A DNA stretch of 36,174 nucleotides from an uncultured Clostridia bacterium. GTDB lineage: Bacteria > Bacillota > Clostridia > TANB77 > CAG-508. Made by a program: the position numbers and the translations under genes. The notes under the pieces are model-generated. The model was not told the DNA's origin and ran no database searches. It was given only the letters and a program-made list of their open reading frames with translations. The first letter of the stretch is position 1, and the number at the start of each line of letters is the position of its first letter. This document shows positions 8,613 to 15,624 of the stretch, one piece after another. Location of the stretch: NCBI GenBank assembly GCA_944388805.1, contig CALXKE010000019.1, positions 1-36,174 of the forward strand, given 5' to 3'.

Positions 8613-8667
8613 AGTTCGTTTGTTGATGCGATATTTTGTCTCATTGAGATTATTTGTTGATGTGACA
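8602..8667 (+). repeat. family C repeat, two tandem degenerate copies (copies 2 and 3)
   Basis: The first copy (8602-8634) reads TTGTCGCATAGAG then TTCGTTTGTTGATGCGATA. The second (8637-8667) is a diverged version, TGTCTCATTGAG to GATGTGACA. Both keep the layout of copy 1 at 916-950 with weakened stems. They fill the cdsA-rseP gap, and the first overlaps the end of cdsA. Confidence 0.75.
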
Positions 8668-8692
8668 TTTTATTTAGATAAGGAGGAAGAAT

Positions 8693-9944
8693 TTGATAAC
8701 ATTTATTATATCTGCAATAAAAATTATCATATTATTAGGTTTCTTAATCTTGATACATGAGCTTGGCCACTTTTTAGTGGCCAAACTTTGTAAAGTAAAA
8801 GTCAATGAATTTTCAATTGGATTTGGACCAGGAATTTGGAATAAACAAGGAAAAGAAACAAAATATTCATTAAGAGCAATTCCATTGCGGTGGATATGTT
8901 AGTATGGAAGGGGAAGATGAAGCATCAGAGGATGAAAGGTCATTTTCTAAGGCAAGTATTCCAAAAAGAATTGCGATATGCGCTGCAGGAGCCATTGTGA
9001 ATATTATATTTGCTATTATTGTGTATTTTATTGTTATGGCAGCATCAGGTGTATATATTTCAAATGTTGTCGATTCTACAATTCCTGAATATGCAGCAGA
9101 AAAAGCAGGAATCCAAAGTGGAGATGTGATTGTAGAATTAAATGGAGAAAAAGTTGGTAATAAATATGACTTAGATGATATAATGAAAAATGCTACTGGG
9201 GAAGAGATTCTTGTAAAAGTTCAAAGAAATGGAGAAATTTTAGAATTTAACATCATACCTACAGAAGTACAATCAAAAGTAACGGGACTGTATCTAGATG
9301 ATAAATGTAAGGTTATCATGGTAGATAAAGGAAGTAGTAGTGAAAAACAAGGCATACAAGCAAATGATGTCATTACCAAAGTTAATAATGAAGAAACAAA
9401 TGGAGATACCAATAAAATTATAGAAGCATTACAACAAGAAGGAACAGGAACAATCCTTTTAACAATTCAAAGAGGAAATGCAGAAATCAATATTGAATTG
9501 ACACCTGATAATGTTTCTACTTATTATTTAGGTATTAATATGAAAATGGCACCAGATACATTTTTTAATAGATGTTATTATGGATTGATTGAAACTAAAA
9601 ATTTTGTATTTTCAATTGTGGATAATGTAAAACAATTATTTACAGGAAAAGTTGGCATAGACCAAATGACAGGACCAATTGGAATAGGGGAAATGGTTTC
9701 TCAAACAAATGGATTTGGAGAATTTATTTATTTAATGGCTTTAATATCTATATCTTTGGGAGTAACAAATTTATTACCAATTCCAGCATTAGATGGAGGG
9801 AAAATATTAATACTAATAATAGAAGCAATTAGAAGAAAACCAATGAAACAAGAAAATGAAATTAATATACAACTATTAGGATTTTCAATATTAATTGCAT
9901 TGTCTATTTATGTTTCATATAATGATATATTACGATTATTTTAA
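8693..9944 (+). pseudogene. rseP: RseP-type site-2 zinc metalloprotease, frameshifted
   Basis: The start is TTG 8693 behind AAGGAGG (8680-8686). The first frame gives a membrane helix with the zinc motif HELGH and the FSIGFGPGIW segment, then runs into TAG at 8900-8902 after LRAIPLRWIC. Removing the single C at 8888 restores LRAIPLGGYVSMEGEDEAS and the second frame, open to 9944. The second part has another membrane helix (ICAAGAIVNIIFAIIVYFIV), two PDZ-like regions, and the C-terminal LLPIPALDGGK metal ligand motif. The joined product is about 416 aa, normal for the family, which cleaves anti-sigma factors and signal-peptide remnants in the membrane. The shift could be a true mutation, an assembly error or, less likely, programmed. 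The C is not in a homopolymer. Confidence 0.88.
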
Positions 9945-9980
9945 TGTCGCATAGAGTTTGTTTGCCTATGCGACATTTTT
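9943..9980 (+). terminator. family C hairpin acting as terminator of rseP (copy 4)
   Basis: AATGTCGCATAG (9943-9954) and CTATGCGACATT (9966-9977) form a perfect 12-bp stem that starts inside the stop codon of rseP and ends in TTTTT. Unlike copy 1 it has a T-run, so it can end the rpsB-rseP gene cluster. Confidence 0.8.
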
Positions 9981-10007
9981 GATTATATGGAAAAAAAGAA
10001 AAAATGA

Positions 10008-10036
10008 TTGACTAAAAAAAATGCGAATGATATAAT
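10008..10036 (+). promoter_or_regulatory. promoter of the dockerin glucosaminidase gene
   Basis: TTGACT (10008-10013), 17 bp, TATAAT (10031-10036). The leader of about 70 nt ends in AAAGGAG before ATG 10113. Confidence 0.85.
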
Positions 10037-10112
10037 GATAATGTCAAAAATTATACAAAAATGTAAAAAATAACAATCATAGATAAACGAAAGAGTTTAA
10101 AGGAGAAGAAAC

Positions 10113-11651
10113 ATGAGAAAAGTAAGAACGATAAAATTTATTTCAATCGTATTAATTTTAACAATACTCGCATATAGTTTATTAGTACTGTTTACCAATA
10201 ATAAAACATATGCTGTTTCACAATCAATTAGTTCAGATATAGATGGAATTAATGAATCATTATACCCAGGATTTAAAGAGAAAATAAAAAGTTTACAAGC
10301 TCAATACCCTAATTGGACATTTAAAGTATTGTATACAGATTTAAATTGGTCAGATGTTATTTCAAATGAATATGTGGGACATAATTCAGGACCAAGAAAC
10401 ATGATACAAGCAACAACAAATTATCAAGGACAATGGATTTGCCCAATTTGTTCTTATACAAATAGTTCATGGAGATGTGCATCACAAGCAGCAATTGAAT
10501 ATATGATGGATCCAAGAAACTCATTAAATGCATCAGATATTTTCCAATTTGAAGAATTAACAATTAATGGTTGTGACATAAATACAATTAATTCAATGGT
10601 AAATGGTACATTTTTACAAGGACATGCTAATGAAATTGCGAATTCAGCAAATGCCACAGGTATTAATCCATACTATATAGTTGCAAGATTAATTCAAGAA
10701 CAAGGAAGAAATGGTTCTGCAACATCATCTGGAGCTAGTGGATATTATAACCCATTCAATATAGGAGCAACAGGAAATTCAGATGCAGAAGAAATAGAAA
10801 ATGGGATTAATTATGCAAAAAATCAAGGTTGGGATACATTAGAAAAGGCAATTACTGGTGGAATTAATTTTATAGCAAGTAGTTATATCAATCAAGGACA
10901 AAATACATTATATTTGCAAAAATTTGATGTTGAAAATAATTATAATGGATTATATTGGCATCAATATATGCAAAATTTAATGGCAGCACAAAATGAAGGA
11001 ACAACTTTAAGAAATACATATTCAAGTACAAATTCAATTAGTTCATCACATACATTTATTATACCTTTATATAAAAATATGCCAAGCACAGCATGTAGCA
11101 GACCTGATGGAAGTGCTAATGCTACAGTATCAGGAGATATAGTAAAAATTAATGCAAATGGTGGATTAAATATGAGAAATGCACCAAATGGTTCTGTAAT
11201 AGGAGCGGTATCTAGTGGAGAAATTGTTACAAGAATTGAGAAAGCAACATCAAAAGTAGCAGGAACTTATTGGGATAAGATAAGAAGATCAAATGGTGAA
11301 GAAGGATATGTTGCAAGAGAAACTTATGATTATGAATCAGAATATAAATTATATTTGATACCATTAGGAGATGATGGAAGTAGCAACACAGGAAATACTA
11401 ATAATGGAAATACAGGAACAGTCAATACTGGGAAAAATGATAATACAGCAAATTATAAACTAGGTGATGTTAATAATGATGGAAATATAACTGCAAGTGA
11501 CTATGTATTAATTAAGAACCATATCATGGGAATCTCAAGTTTAAATGATACTGCTAAAAGTGCAGCTGATGTTAATAGAGATGGAAGTATTAGTGCAAGT
11601 GACTATGTTTTAGTTAAAAATTATATTATGGGGATTATTACTTCATTTTAA
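10113..11651 (+). CDS. secreted LytD-type beta-N-acetylglucosaminidase with SH3 and dockerin domains
   Basis: The 512 aa protein starts with a signal sequence or anchor (about residues 8-30, ending near TYAVS). Residues ~50-335 form the glucosaminidase region seen in LytD-like autolysins: YPGFKEKIKSLQAQYPNWTF, CASQAAIEYMMDPRNSLN, IVARLIQEQGRNG (Glu196, the likely catalytic acid by position) and GYYNPFNIGATGNS. An SH3b-like domain follows at ~340-415 (GGLNMRNAPNGSVIG, GYVARETYDY). After an Asn/Gly/Thr-rich linker comes a type I dockerin at ~449-512 with two calcium loops, DVNNDGNITASD and DVNRDGSISASD. It should cleave GlcNAc-MurNAc bonds in the wall and be tethered through a cohesin. The next gene shares its message (42-nt gap). 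Confidence 0.9.
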   Translation: MRKVRTIKFISIVLILTILAYSLLVLFTNNKTYAVSQSISSDIDGINESLYPGFKEKIKSLQAQYPNWTFKVLYTDLNWSDVISNEYVGHNSGPRNMIQATTNYQGQWICPICSYTNSSWRCASQAAIEYMMDPRNSLNASDIFQFEELTINGCDINTINSMVNGTFLQGHANEIANSANATGINPYYIVARLIQEQGRNGSATSSGASGYYNPFNIGATGNSDAEEIENGINYAKNQGWDTLEKAITGGINFIASSYINQGQNTLYLQKFDVENNYNGLYWHQYMQNLMAAQNEGTTLRNTYSSTNSISSSHTFIIPLYKNMPSTACSRPDGSANATVSGDIVKINANGGLNMRNAPNGSVIGAVSSGEIVTRIEKATSKVAGTYWDKIRRSNGEEGYVARETYDYESEYKLYLIPLGDDGSSNTGNTNNGNTGTVNTGKNDNTANYKLGDVNNDGNITASDYVLIKNHIMGISSLNDTAKSAADVNRDGSISASDYVLVKNYIMGIITSF

Positions 11652-11693
11652 ATAAAGAAAAATAGTTTATAAAAAATAAAACAGGAGGAACAT

Positions 11694-13247
11694 ATGAAAA
11701 TTAATTATAAAAAAAGTATACTATGTGTTATATTAATTTTAGCAGTAATAATGATATTCTCACCAAAATCACAAGCAGCAGCATTAGTTATTAATTTTTC
11801 AAAATCAACAGCAAATGTAGGAGATACTGTAACGGTTACAATTACAGGACAAGGACTTGCAGGAAGAGCTGATTTAACTGTGTCAGGGCCTGCCACTTTA
11901 TCAGAAAATACTATTTGGGTTGATAATAATTCAGCTAGTGTAACAGCAAAGATTACAGGAGAAGGTTCTGTAAAAATTACGGCAACACCAACAAGTATGG
12001 CCGAAAATTCTGCAACTGCAGACCCATATACACAACCAACAGCTGGAACAATCACGGTAGTTAGTACATCTCCATCAGGAGGTTCCTCATCTAGCGGAAG
12101 TGGATCATCAAGTGGTTCTTCATCTAGTGGAAGTACATCAGGAAGTTCAACTACTACAACACCAGAAAAAGAATCAAGTAATGCGAATTTAAGTAATCTA
12201 GGAATTAGACCAAATGATTTTTCTGGATTTACTCCAGGAACAACCACATATAATGTTACAGTTCCAGAAGATGTAGAAAGTGTAGAAGTATATGCAACAG
12301 CACAAGATTCAAGAGCAACCATATCAGGAACAGGAAATAAAACACTTGCATATGGAGAAAATGCTTTAAGTGTTGTGGTTACAGCAGAAGATGGGACAAC
12401 AAAAACATATACAATTAATGTAACAAGAGAAGGGGAAGAAGAAACAGAGGAAACAGAAGGAACGGAAACAGTAAATGGATTATCAAATATAACAATAGGT
12501 AATTTAGAATTAAGTCCTTCTTTTAAAACAGATGTATATGAATATACAGTAAAATATATTGGAGAAGATACATCATTAGATATCCAAACAGTTGCAACAG
12601 ATCCTAGCTATACAGTAGAAATATTAGGAAATGAAGAATTAAAAGAAGGGGAAAATACGATTACAATTTTGGTTTCAGATAGTGAAGGAAATAATGTAGC
12701 AACATATCAATTAACAGTAAATAAATCGCTTGTGGATGAAGAAGCTTTAGCAAGAGAAGAAGAAGAAAGACAACAACAAGAACAAAGAAGAATGCTTATA
12801 ATAGCAGGAGGAATTATTGTTCTTATACTTATCATAGTAATCATTATTGTAATAAAACGTAGAAAAAATAGAGCATATGCTGAAGAATTTTCAGGAGTTC
12901 CGTTTGCAGGATTAAATGATGAAGATTATAATGAATATGATAACTATGACAATTACGACAGTTATGACAATGATAATCAGTTTGATAATTATAACAATAT
13001 GCCTGTAAATGAAGAAAGTAGCTCTTTACAAGAGGAAAATCATAAAGAAACTTCACCAGTAGAAGAAAATAGTACAGATGAAAATCAAGTGACTAGTAAA
13101 AAAATAGAATTTGATGATAAGGAAGAAAAAAGAGAAAAAGAGAAAGCAAAAAGAGATTTCCTAGAAGGGTATAATTCTGATTACACGGACGAATATGAAG
13201 AAAATAAACCACGAAGAGGAAGAAAAAAAGGAAAAAGATTTAAATAG
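11694..13247 (+). CDS. membrane-anchored surface protein with Ig-like and two cadherin-like domains
   Basis: ATG after AGGAGG. The 517 aa protein has a signal peptide to about residue 28 (FSPKSQAAA). A beta-sandwich of ~95 residues (NVGDTVTVTITGQGLAG) is followed by a Ser/Gly linker (~125-165). Two cadherin-like beta-sandwich repeats follow at ~166-245 and ~258-345 (LSNLGIRPNDFSGF..YNVTVPEDVESVEV; ITIGNLELSPSFKTDVYEYT). Then come an acidic coiled stretch and one membrane helix at ~367-388. The ~130-residue cytoplasmic tail is rich in Tyr/Asp/Asn (EYDNYDNYDSYDND) and ends in a basic cluster RRGRKKGKRFK. It may be a wall or cell-surface scaffold. The Ig-like head next to a dockerin enzyme invites the idea of a docking partner, but I see no clear cohesin signature. 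Confidence 0.85.
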   Translation: MKINYKKSILCVILILAVIMIFSPKSQAAALVINFSKSTANVGDTVTVTITGQGLAGRADLTVSGPATLSENTIWVDNNSASVTAKITGEGSVKITATPTSMAENSATADPYTQPTAGTITVVSTSPSGGSSSSGSGSSSGSSSSGSTSGSSTTTTPEKESSNANLSNLGIRPNDFSGFTPGTTTYNVTVPEDVESVEVYATAQDSRATISGTGNKTLAYGENALSVVVTAEDGTTKTYTINVTREGEEETEETEGTETVNGLSNITIGNLELSPSFKTDVYEYTVKYIGEDTSLDIQTVATDPSYTVEILGNEELKEGENTITILVSDSEGNNVATYQLTVNKSLVDEEALAREEEERQQQEQRRMLIIAGGIIVLILIIVIIIVIKRRKNRAYAEEFSGVPFAGLNDEDYNEYDNYDNYDSYDNDNQFDNYNNMPVNEESSSLQEENHKETSPVEENSTDENQVTSKKIEFDDKEEKREKEKAKRDFLEGYNSDYTDEYEENKPRRGRKKGKRFK

Positions 13248-13254
13248 AAAGATA

Positions 13255-13300
13255 ATAGAAAATACCTATTTACTAAATAAAAGGTATTTTCTATATTTTT
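13255..13300 (+). terminator. intrinsic terminator of the surface protein gene
   Basis: ATAGAAAATACCT (13255-13267) and AGGTATTTTCTAT (13282-13294) form a perfect 13-bp stem, followed by ATTTTTAT. Confidence 0.88.
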
Positions 13301-13384
13301 ATCTTGAGATTGTAAAAGATTTTTTAGATATAAAAAAAGTGAAAGAAGTTACTAGAAAATTCATACAAAAGTCATATAAATACA

Positions 13385-13414
13385 TTGAAAAAAATAAATA
13401 AGATATGGTATAAT
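13385..13414 (+). promoter_or_regulatory. promoter overlapping the start of the second glucosaminidase gene
   Basis: TTGAAA (13385-13390), 18 bp, TATAAT (13409-13414). The usual distance from the -10 box puts the transcription start at about 13421-13422, exactly at an in-frame ATG (13422), so the message would be leaderless. Confidence 0.7.
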
Positions 13415-13421
13415 GAAAAAC

Positions 13422-14507
13422 ATGAATAGAGAAAAGATAAAAGAAATAGTCAATAATTTAATAATGAGGATTGGAACAACGCTAAAAAAAATTCCAAAAA
13501 AAGTAAAAATAATTAGTGTGTTAATATTCATTCTAATTATTTTGTGTTGCTTCATTTTTGTATGGATTAGAGAAAGTCAAAAACAAAAATATGTAGAATA
13601 TGATGGAGAAAACTTAAAAGAAAGTAAATATCCTGGATATAAAGAACTAATAGATAAATTAAAAGAAGAACATCCAAATTGGACATTTACATTATTCTAT
13701 ACAAAATTGGATTGGGAAGAAGTAATTGAAAATGAAGGGCATAAAGATAATACAGAATATCCAACAAATTTAATTCCAGATTCTTCTGAATATCCAGAGG
13801 ATTGGAAATGCGAAATAGACAAAGATAGAACTTTTGATAATGGAACGTGGTTATGTGCTTCTGATAAAGCAATCAAATATCAAATGGATCCTAGAAATAT
13901 ATTAAATGATGAAAACATATTCCAATTTGCAGAATTGAAATATGTAGAAGGTGCACAAACCAAAGAAGGAATCTATGAAATAACAGAAGGTTCTTTTCTA
14001 GAAGGAGACAGTATTTCAGAGGCCTTAATACAAGCGGGAAAAAACGCAAATCTAGACCCATATTTTATAGCATCTAGATTAATTCAAGAACAGGGAAGAA
14101 ATGGAACTGTATTGTCAAGAGGTTGTGAATATAATGATACAGTTGTATATAATCCATTTAATATCAATGCAAAAGGAAACTCACAAGAAGAAATTATTCA
14201 AAATGCGGCACAATATGCTTATGAGCAAGGATGGGATAGTTTAGAAAAAGCGTTAATCGGTGGTGTAGAATTCTTAAAAGAAGGATATATTAATGTAGGA
14301 CAAAACACCTTATATTTGCAAAAATTCGATGTTGTTAATCAAGATGAAAGTTTATATACCCATCAATATATGCAAAATTTATTAGCTCCACAATCAGAGG
14401 CAAGTAACATGAAGGAAATTTATGAAGCTTCTAATACTGTAGATGCACCATTAAACTTTATTATTCCGTTATATGAAAATATGCCAGAAGAAGTATCTAA
14501 AAGATAA
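13422..14507 (+). CDS. membrane-anchored LytD-type beta-N-acetylglucosaminidase
   Basis: I use ATG 13422 because the TATAAT box covers the ATG at 13413 and neither ATG has a ribosome binding site. The product is ~361 aa. It has a basic cytoplasmic start, one membrane helix (IISVLIFILIILCCFIFVW) and an extracytoplasmic glucosaminidase domain that parallels the 10113 gene: YPGYKELIDKLKEEHPNWTF, CASDKAIKYQMDPRNILND, IASRLIQEQGRNG with the likely catalytic Glu, YNPFNINAKGNS and NVGQNTLYLQKFDV. It lacks the SH3 and dockerin parts. The two proteins are paralogues, one released and one held at the membrane, and both should act on peptidoglycan. A separate promoter and the terminator at 13255 suggest independent control. 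Confidence 0.88.
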   Translation: MNREKIKEIVNNLIMRIGTTLKKIPKKVKIISVLIFILIILCCFIFVWIRESQKQKYVEYDGENLKESKYPGYKELIDKLKEEHPNWTFTLFYTKLDWEEVIENEGHKDNTEYPTNLIPDSSEYPEDWKCEIDKDRTFDNGTWLCASDKAIKYQMDPRNILNDENIFQFAELKYVEGAQTKEGIYEITEGSFLEGDSISEALIQAGKNANLDPYFIASRLIQEQGRNGTVLSRGCEYNDTVVYNPFNINAKGNSQEEIIQNAAQYAYEQGWDSLEKALIGGVEFLKEGYINVGQNTLYLQKFDVVNQDESLYTHQYMQNLLAPQSEASNMKEIYEASNTVDAPLNFIIPLYENMPEEVSKR

Positions 14508-14577
14508 TAGATATAAGAAATAAGATATGATAGTACAAACTTTAATTTCATCAATAAATAAAAGTGAGGTGAGAGGG

Positions 14578-14606
14578 TTTACATTCCAGAAAAAATTTAG
14601 TATAAT
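14578..14606 (+). promoter_or_regulatory. promoter converging on the small - strand gene
   Basis: TTTACA (14578-14583), 17 bp, TATAAT (14601-14606). No + strand gene follows for 640 bp, until the tRNA. Transcription from here runs antisense through the gene at 14697-14888, so it may make a regulatory antisense RNA. A second, less regular TTGACG...TATAAT lies at 14644-14675. Confidence 0.65.
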
Positions 14607-14673
14607 GTAATAGAAATGTAACATAAATGAAACGTATTTGAAGTTGACGAAAGAAAAAAATATTGATAATATA

Positions 14674-14701
14674 ATAAAAAATAAGAGCCGAAGCCCTTAT
14701 T
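14674..14701 (-). terminator. terminator of the small - strand gene
   Basis: On the - strand, AATAAGGGC and GCTCTTATT pair (9 bp, one G-U) around a TTCG tetraloop, followed by six T. The hairpin includes the stop codon of the gene. On the + strand the same hairpin has no T-run and would be read through. Confidence 0.88.
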
Positions 14702-14888
14702 GAATCTCGTTTAAATGTGAATTGGAGTTCTCAGCACGAACTTCAATTTCTTTTTGTGACCATTTAATATATGTATTGTAACTTAGACTAGCTAAGAAAC
14801 AAATAACTATACCAACAATCAAAGCAATTAAAGCTCTCCCGAGATATCTTACTGCAATATCATTGCTAGATATATCTTTTGTGCTCAA
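14697..14888 (-). CDS. small single-TM protein, possible type I toxin-like peptide
   Basis: A strong site AAGAAGGAGG (- strand, 14907-14898) sets the start at TTG 14888, 9 nt away, giving 63 aa: STKDISSNDIAVRYLGR, a hydrophobic helix ALIALIVGIVICFLASLSYN, then a charged tail KWSQKEIEVRAENSNSHLNE. It has its own promoter (15062-15033), a long structured leader and its own terminator, and a convergent promoter faces its 3' end. One hydrophobic helix plus a charged tail, a structured leader and a convergent antisense promoter resemble type I toxins of the TxpA/RatA or BsrG/SR4 kind. The sequence itself matches none I can recall. A simple small membrane protein is equally possible. Confidence 0.6.
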   Translation of the reverse strand: MSTKDISSNDIAVRYLGRALIALIVGIVICFLASLSYNTYIKWSQKEIEVRAENSNSHLNEIQ

Positions 14889-14937
14889 TTTTGCCACCTC
14901 CTTCTTATGTATTAGCACTTAACCATTCAGAAGAAGA

Positions 14938-14999
14938 GTTAGGTGCATAAACTAATAGTTGAAATGCAAAGATGTCAATTATTAATCTATGCACCCAAC
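14938..14999 (-). promoter_or_regulatory. long hairpin in the leader of the small - strand gene
   Basis: A 20-nt arm at 14942-14961 pairs with 14976-14995 (16 matches plus G-U-type mismatches; ends GGTGCATA/TATGCACC), and GTT/AAC extend it outward across a mismatch. It lies between the promoter and the ribosome binding site of the 14697-14888 gene and is a plausible RNA control element. Confidence 0.65.
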
Positions 15000-15032
15000 T
15001 GAAGGAGTTACACAATATAAACGATTGAGGTC

Positions 15033-15062
15033 AGTATATCAAAAATAGATATATATTGTCAA
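15033..15062 (-). promoter_or_regulatory. promoter of the small - strand gene
   Basis: On the - strand: TTGACA (15062-15057), 18 bp, TATACT (15038-15033). It produces a leader of about 135 nt containing the hairpin at 14938-14999. Confidence 0.75.
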
Positions 15063-15117
15063 CAAAAAAATATATAAAATGACATTTAATACAAACATAA
15101 ATAATTAAGAGTTAATA

Positions 15118-15146
15118 TTGATTTTTTTAGTTAGATATACTATAAT
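15118..15146 (+). promoter_or_regulatory. promoter upstream of tRNA-Thr
   Basis: TTGATT (15118-15123), 17 bp, TATAAT (15141-15146), about 105 bp ahead of the tRNA and back to back with the - strand promoter at 15033-15062. Confidence 0.7.
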
Positions 15147-15149
15147 ATT

Positions 15150-15219
15150 TTTGACAACTTTCTTAATAGAAAAGTGGACCAAATAGGCAACCAAATTGGA
15201 ACACAAAAAAGTTGTCAAA
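15150..15219. repeat. inverted repeat between promoter and tRNA-Thr
   Basis: TTTGACAACTT (15150-15160) and AAGTTGTCAAA (15209-15219) are a perfect 11-bp inverted pair enclosing 48 nt that include an inner CCAA/TTGG. Its role is unknown; it could be an operator, or an RNA structure in the tRNA precursor. Confidence 0.6.
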
Positions 15220-15250
15220 TACAGAATATAACTAACAAAACGCTTAATAT

Positions 15251-15326
15251 GCCACTATAGCTCAGTTGGTAGAGCAACGGATTCGTAACCCGTAGGTCAG
15301 CAGTTCGATTCTGCTTAGTGGCTCCA
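15251..15326 (+). tRNA. tRNA-Thr (anticodon CGT), CCA encoded
   Basis: A 76-nt cloverleaf: acceptor GCCACTA/TAGTGGC, D stem GCTC/GAGC, anticodon loop TTCGTAA with CGT at 34-36, T arm AGCAG-TTCGATT-CTGCT, and a genome-encoded TCCA end. It reads ACG codons. The anticodon stem closes with an A31-C39 mismatch (15281 and 15289), a mild oddity next to the loop. It stands alone rather than in a tRNA cluster. Confidence 0.93.
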
Positions 15327-15358
15327 TTATATGTATATTTATTTTCAAAGTATTGACA

Positions 15359-15384
15359 AATCAACTGCAAAAGGTTGAGTTTTT
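15359..15384 (+). terminator. weak terminator after tRNA-Thr
   Basis: TCAAC/GTTGA stem with an 8-nt loop followed by GTTTTT. The rest of 15385-15624 is AT-rich. It holds the palindromic TTTATACCGTATAAA (15387-15401) and an AGGAGG site near 15525 that no start codon follows at a usable distance. Confidence 0.4.
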
Positions 15385-15624
15385 CATTTATACCGTATAA
15401 ATTTACTTGCTATTCAACTAAATTTATGTTTTAATATTAACATAGAAATAAATATATTTACTTTTATGTGCATTAGTTGTCAAAGCTATTATATATTTGC
15501 CTTAACTATATTCATAATATTTTTAGGAGGTCTTTATATATAGTAATAACAAGTATCTTTGTATTATTGTAATAACTCTGTCAATAAAATTTAAAAAATC
15601 AAAAATTCTAAAGTTCTTATAATT

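Noticed and set aside
8885-8905. Programmed frameshifting site in rseP
   Set aside because: No slippery heptamer, internal Shine-Dalgarno or clear downstream stimulatory structure at the junction. Mutation or sequence error is more likely.
11705-12322. A 205-codon - strand ORF inside the surface protein gene
   Set aside because: It is antisense to a well-supported gene with signal peptide and domains. Its length comes from the repetitive Ser/Gly/Thr codons, and it has no convincing start.
12900-12990. Short tandem-like repeats (AAYTATGAC pattern) as a CRISPR or minisatellite
   Set aside because: They are in-frame codons of a Tyr/Asp/Asn-rich protein tail with no spacers. No CRISPR array exists in the window.
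13195-13401. A + strand ORF overlapping the end of the surface protein gene
   Set aside because: It runs in another frame through the end of the gene and the terminator, with no ribosome binding site.
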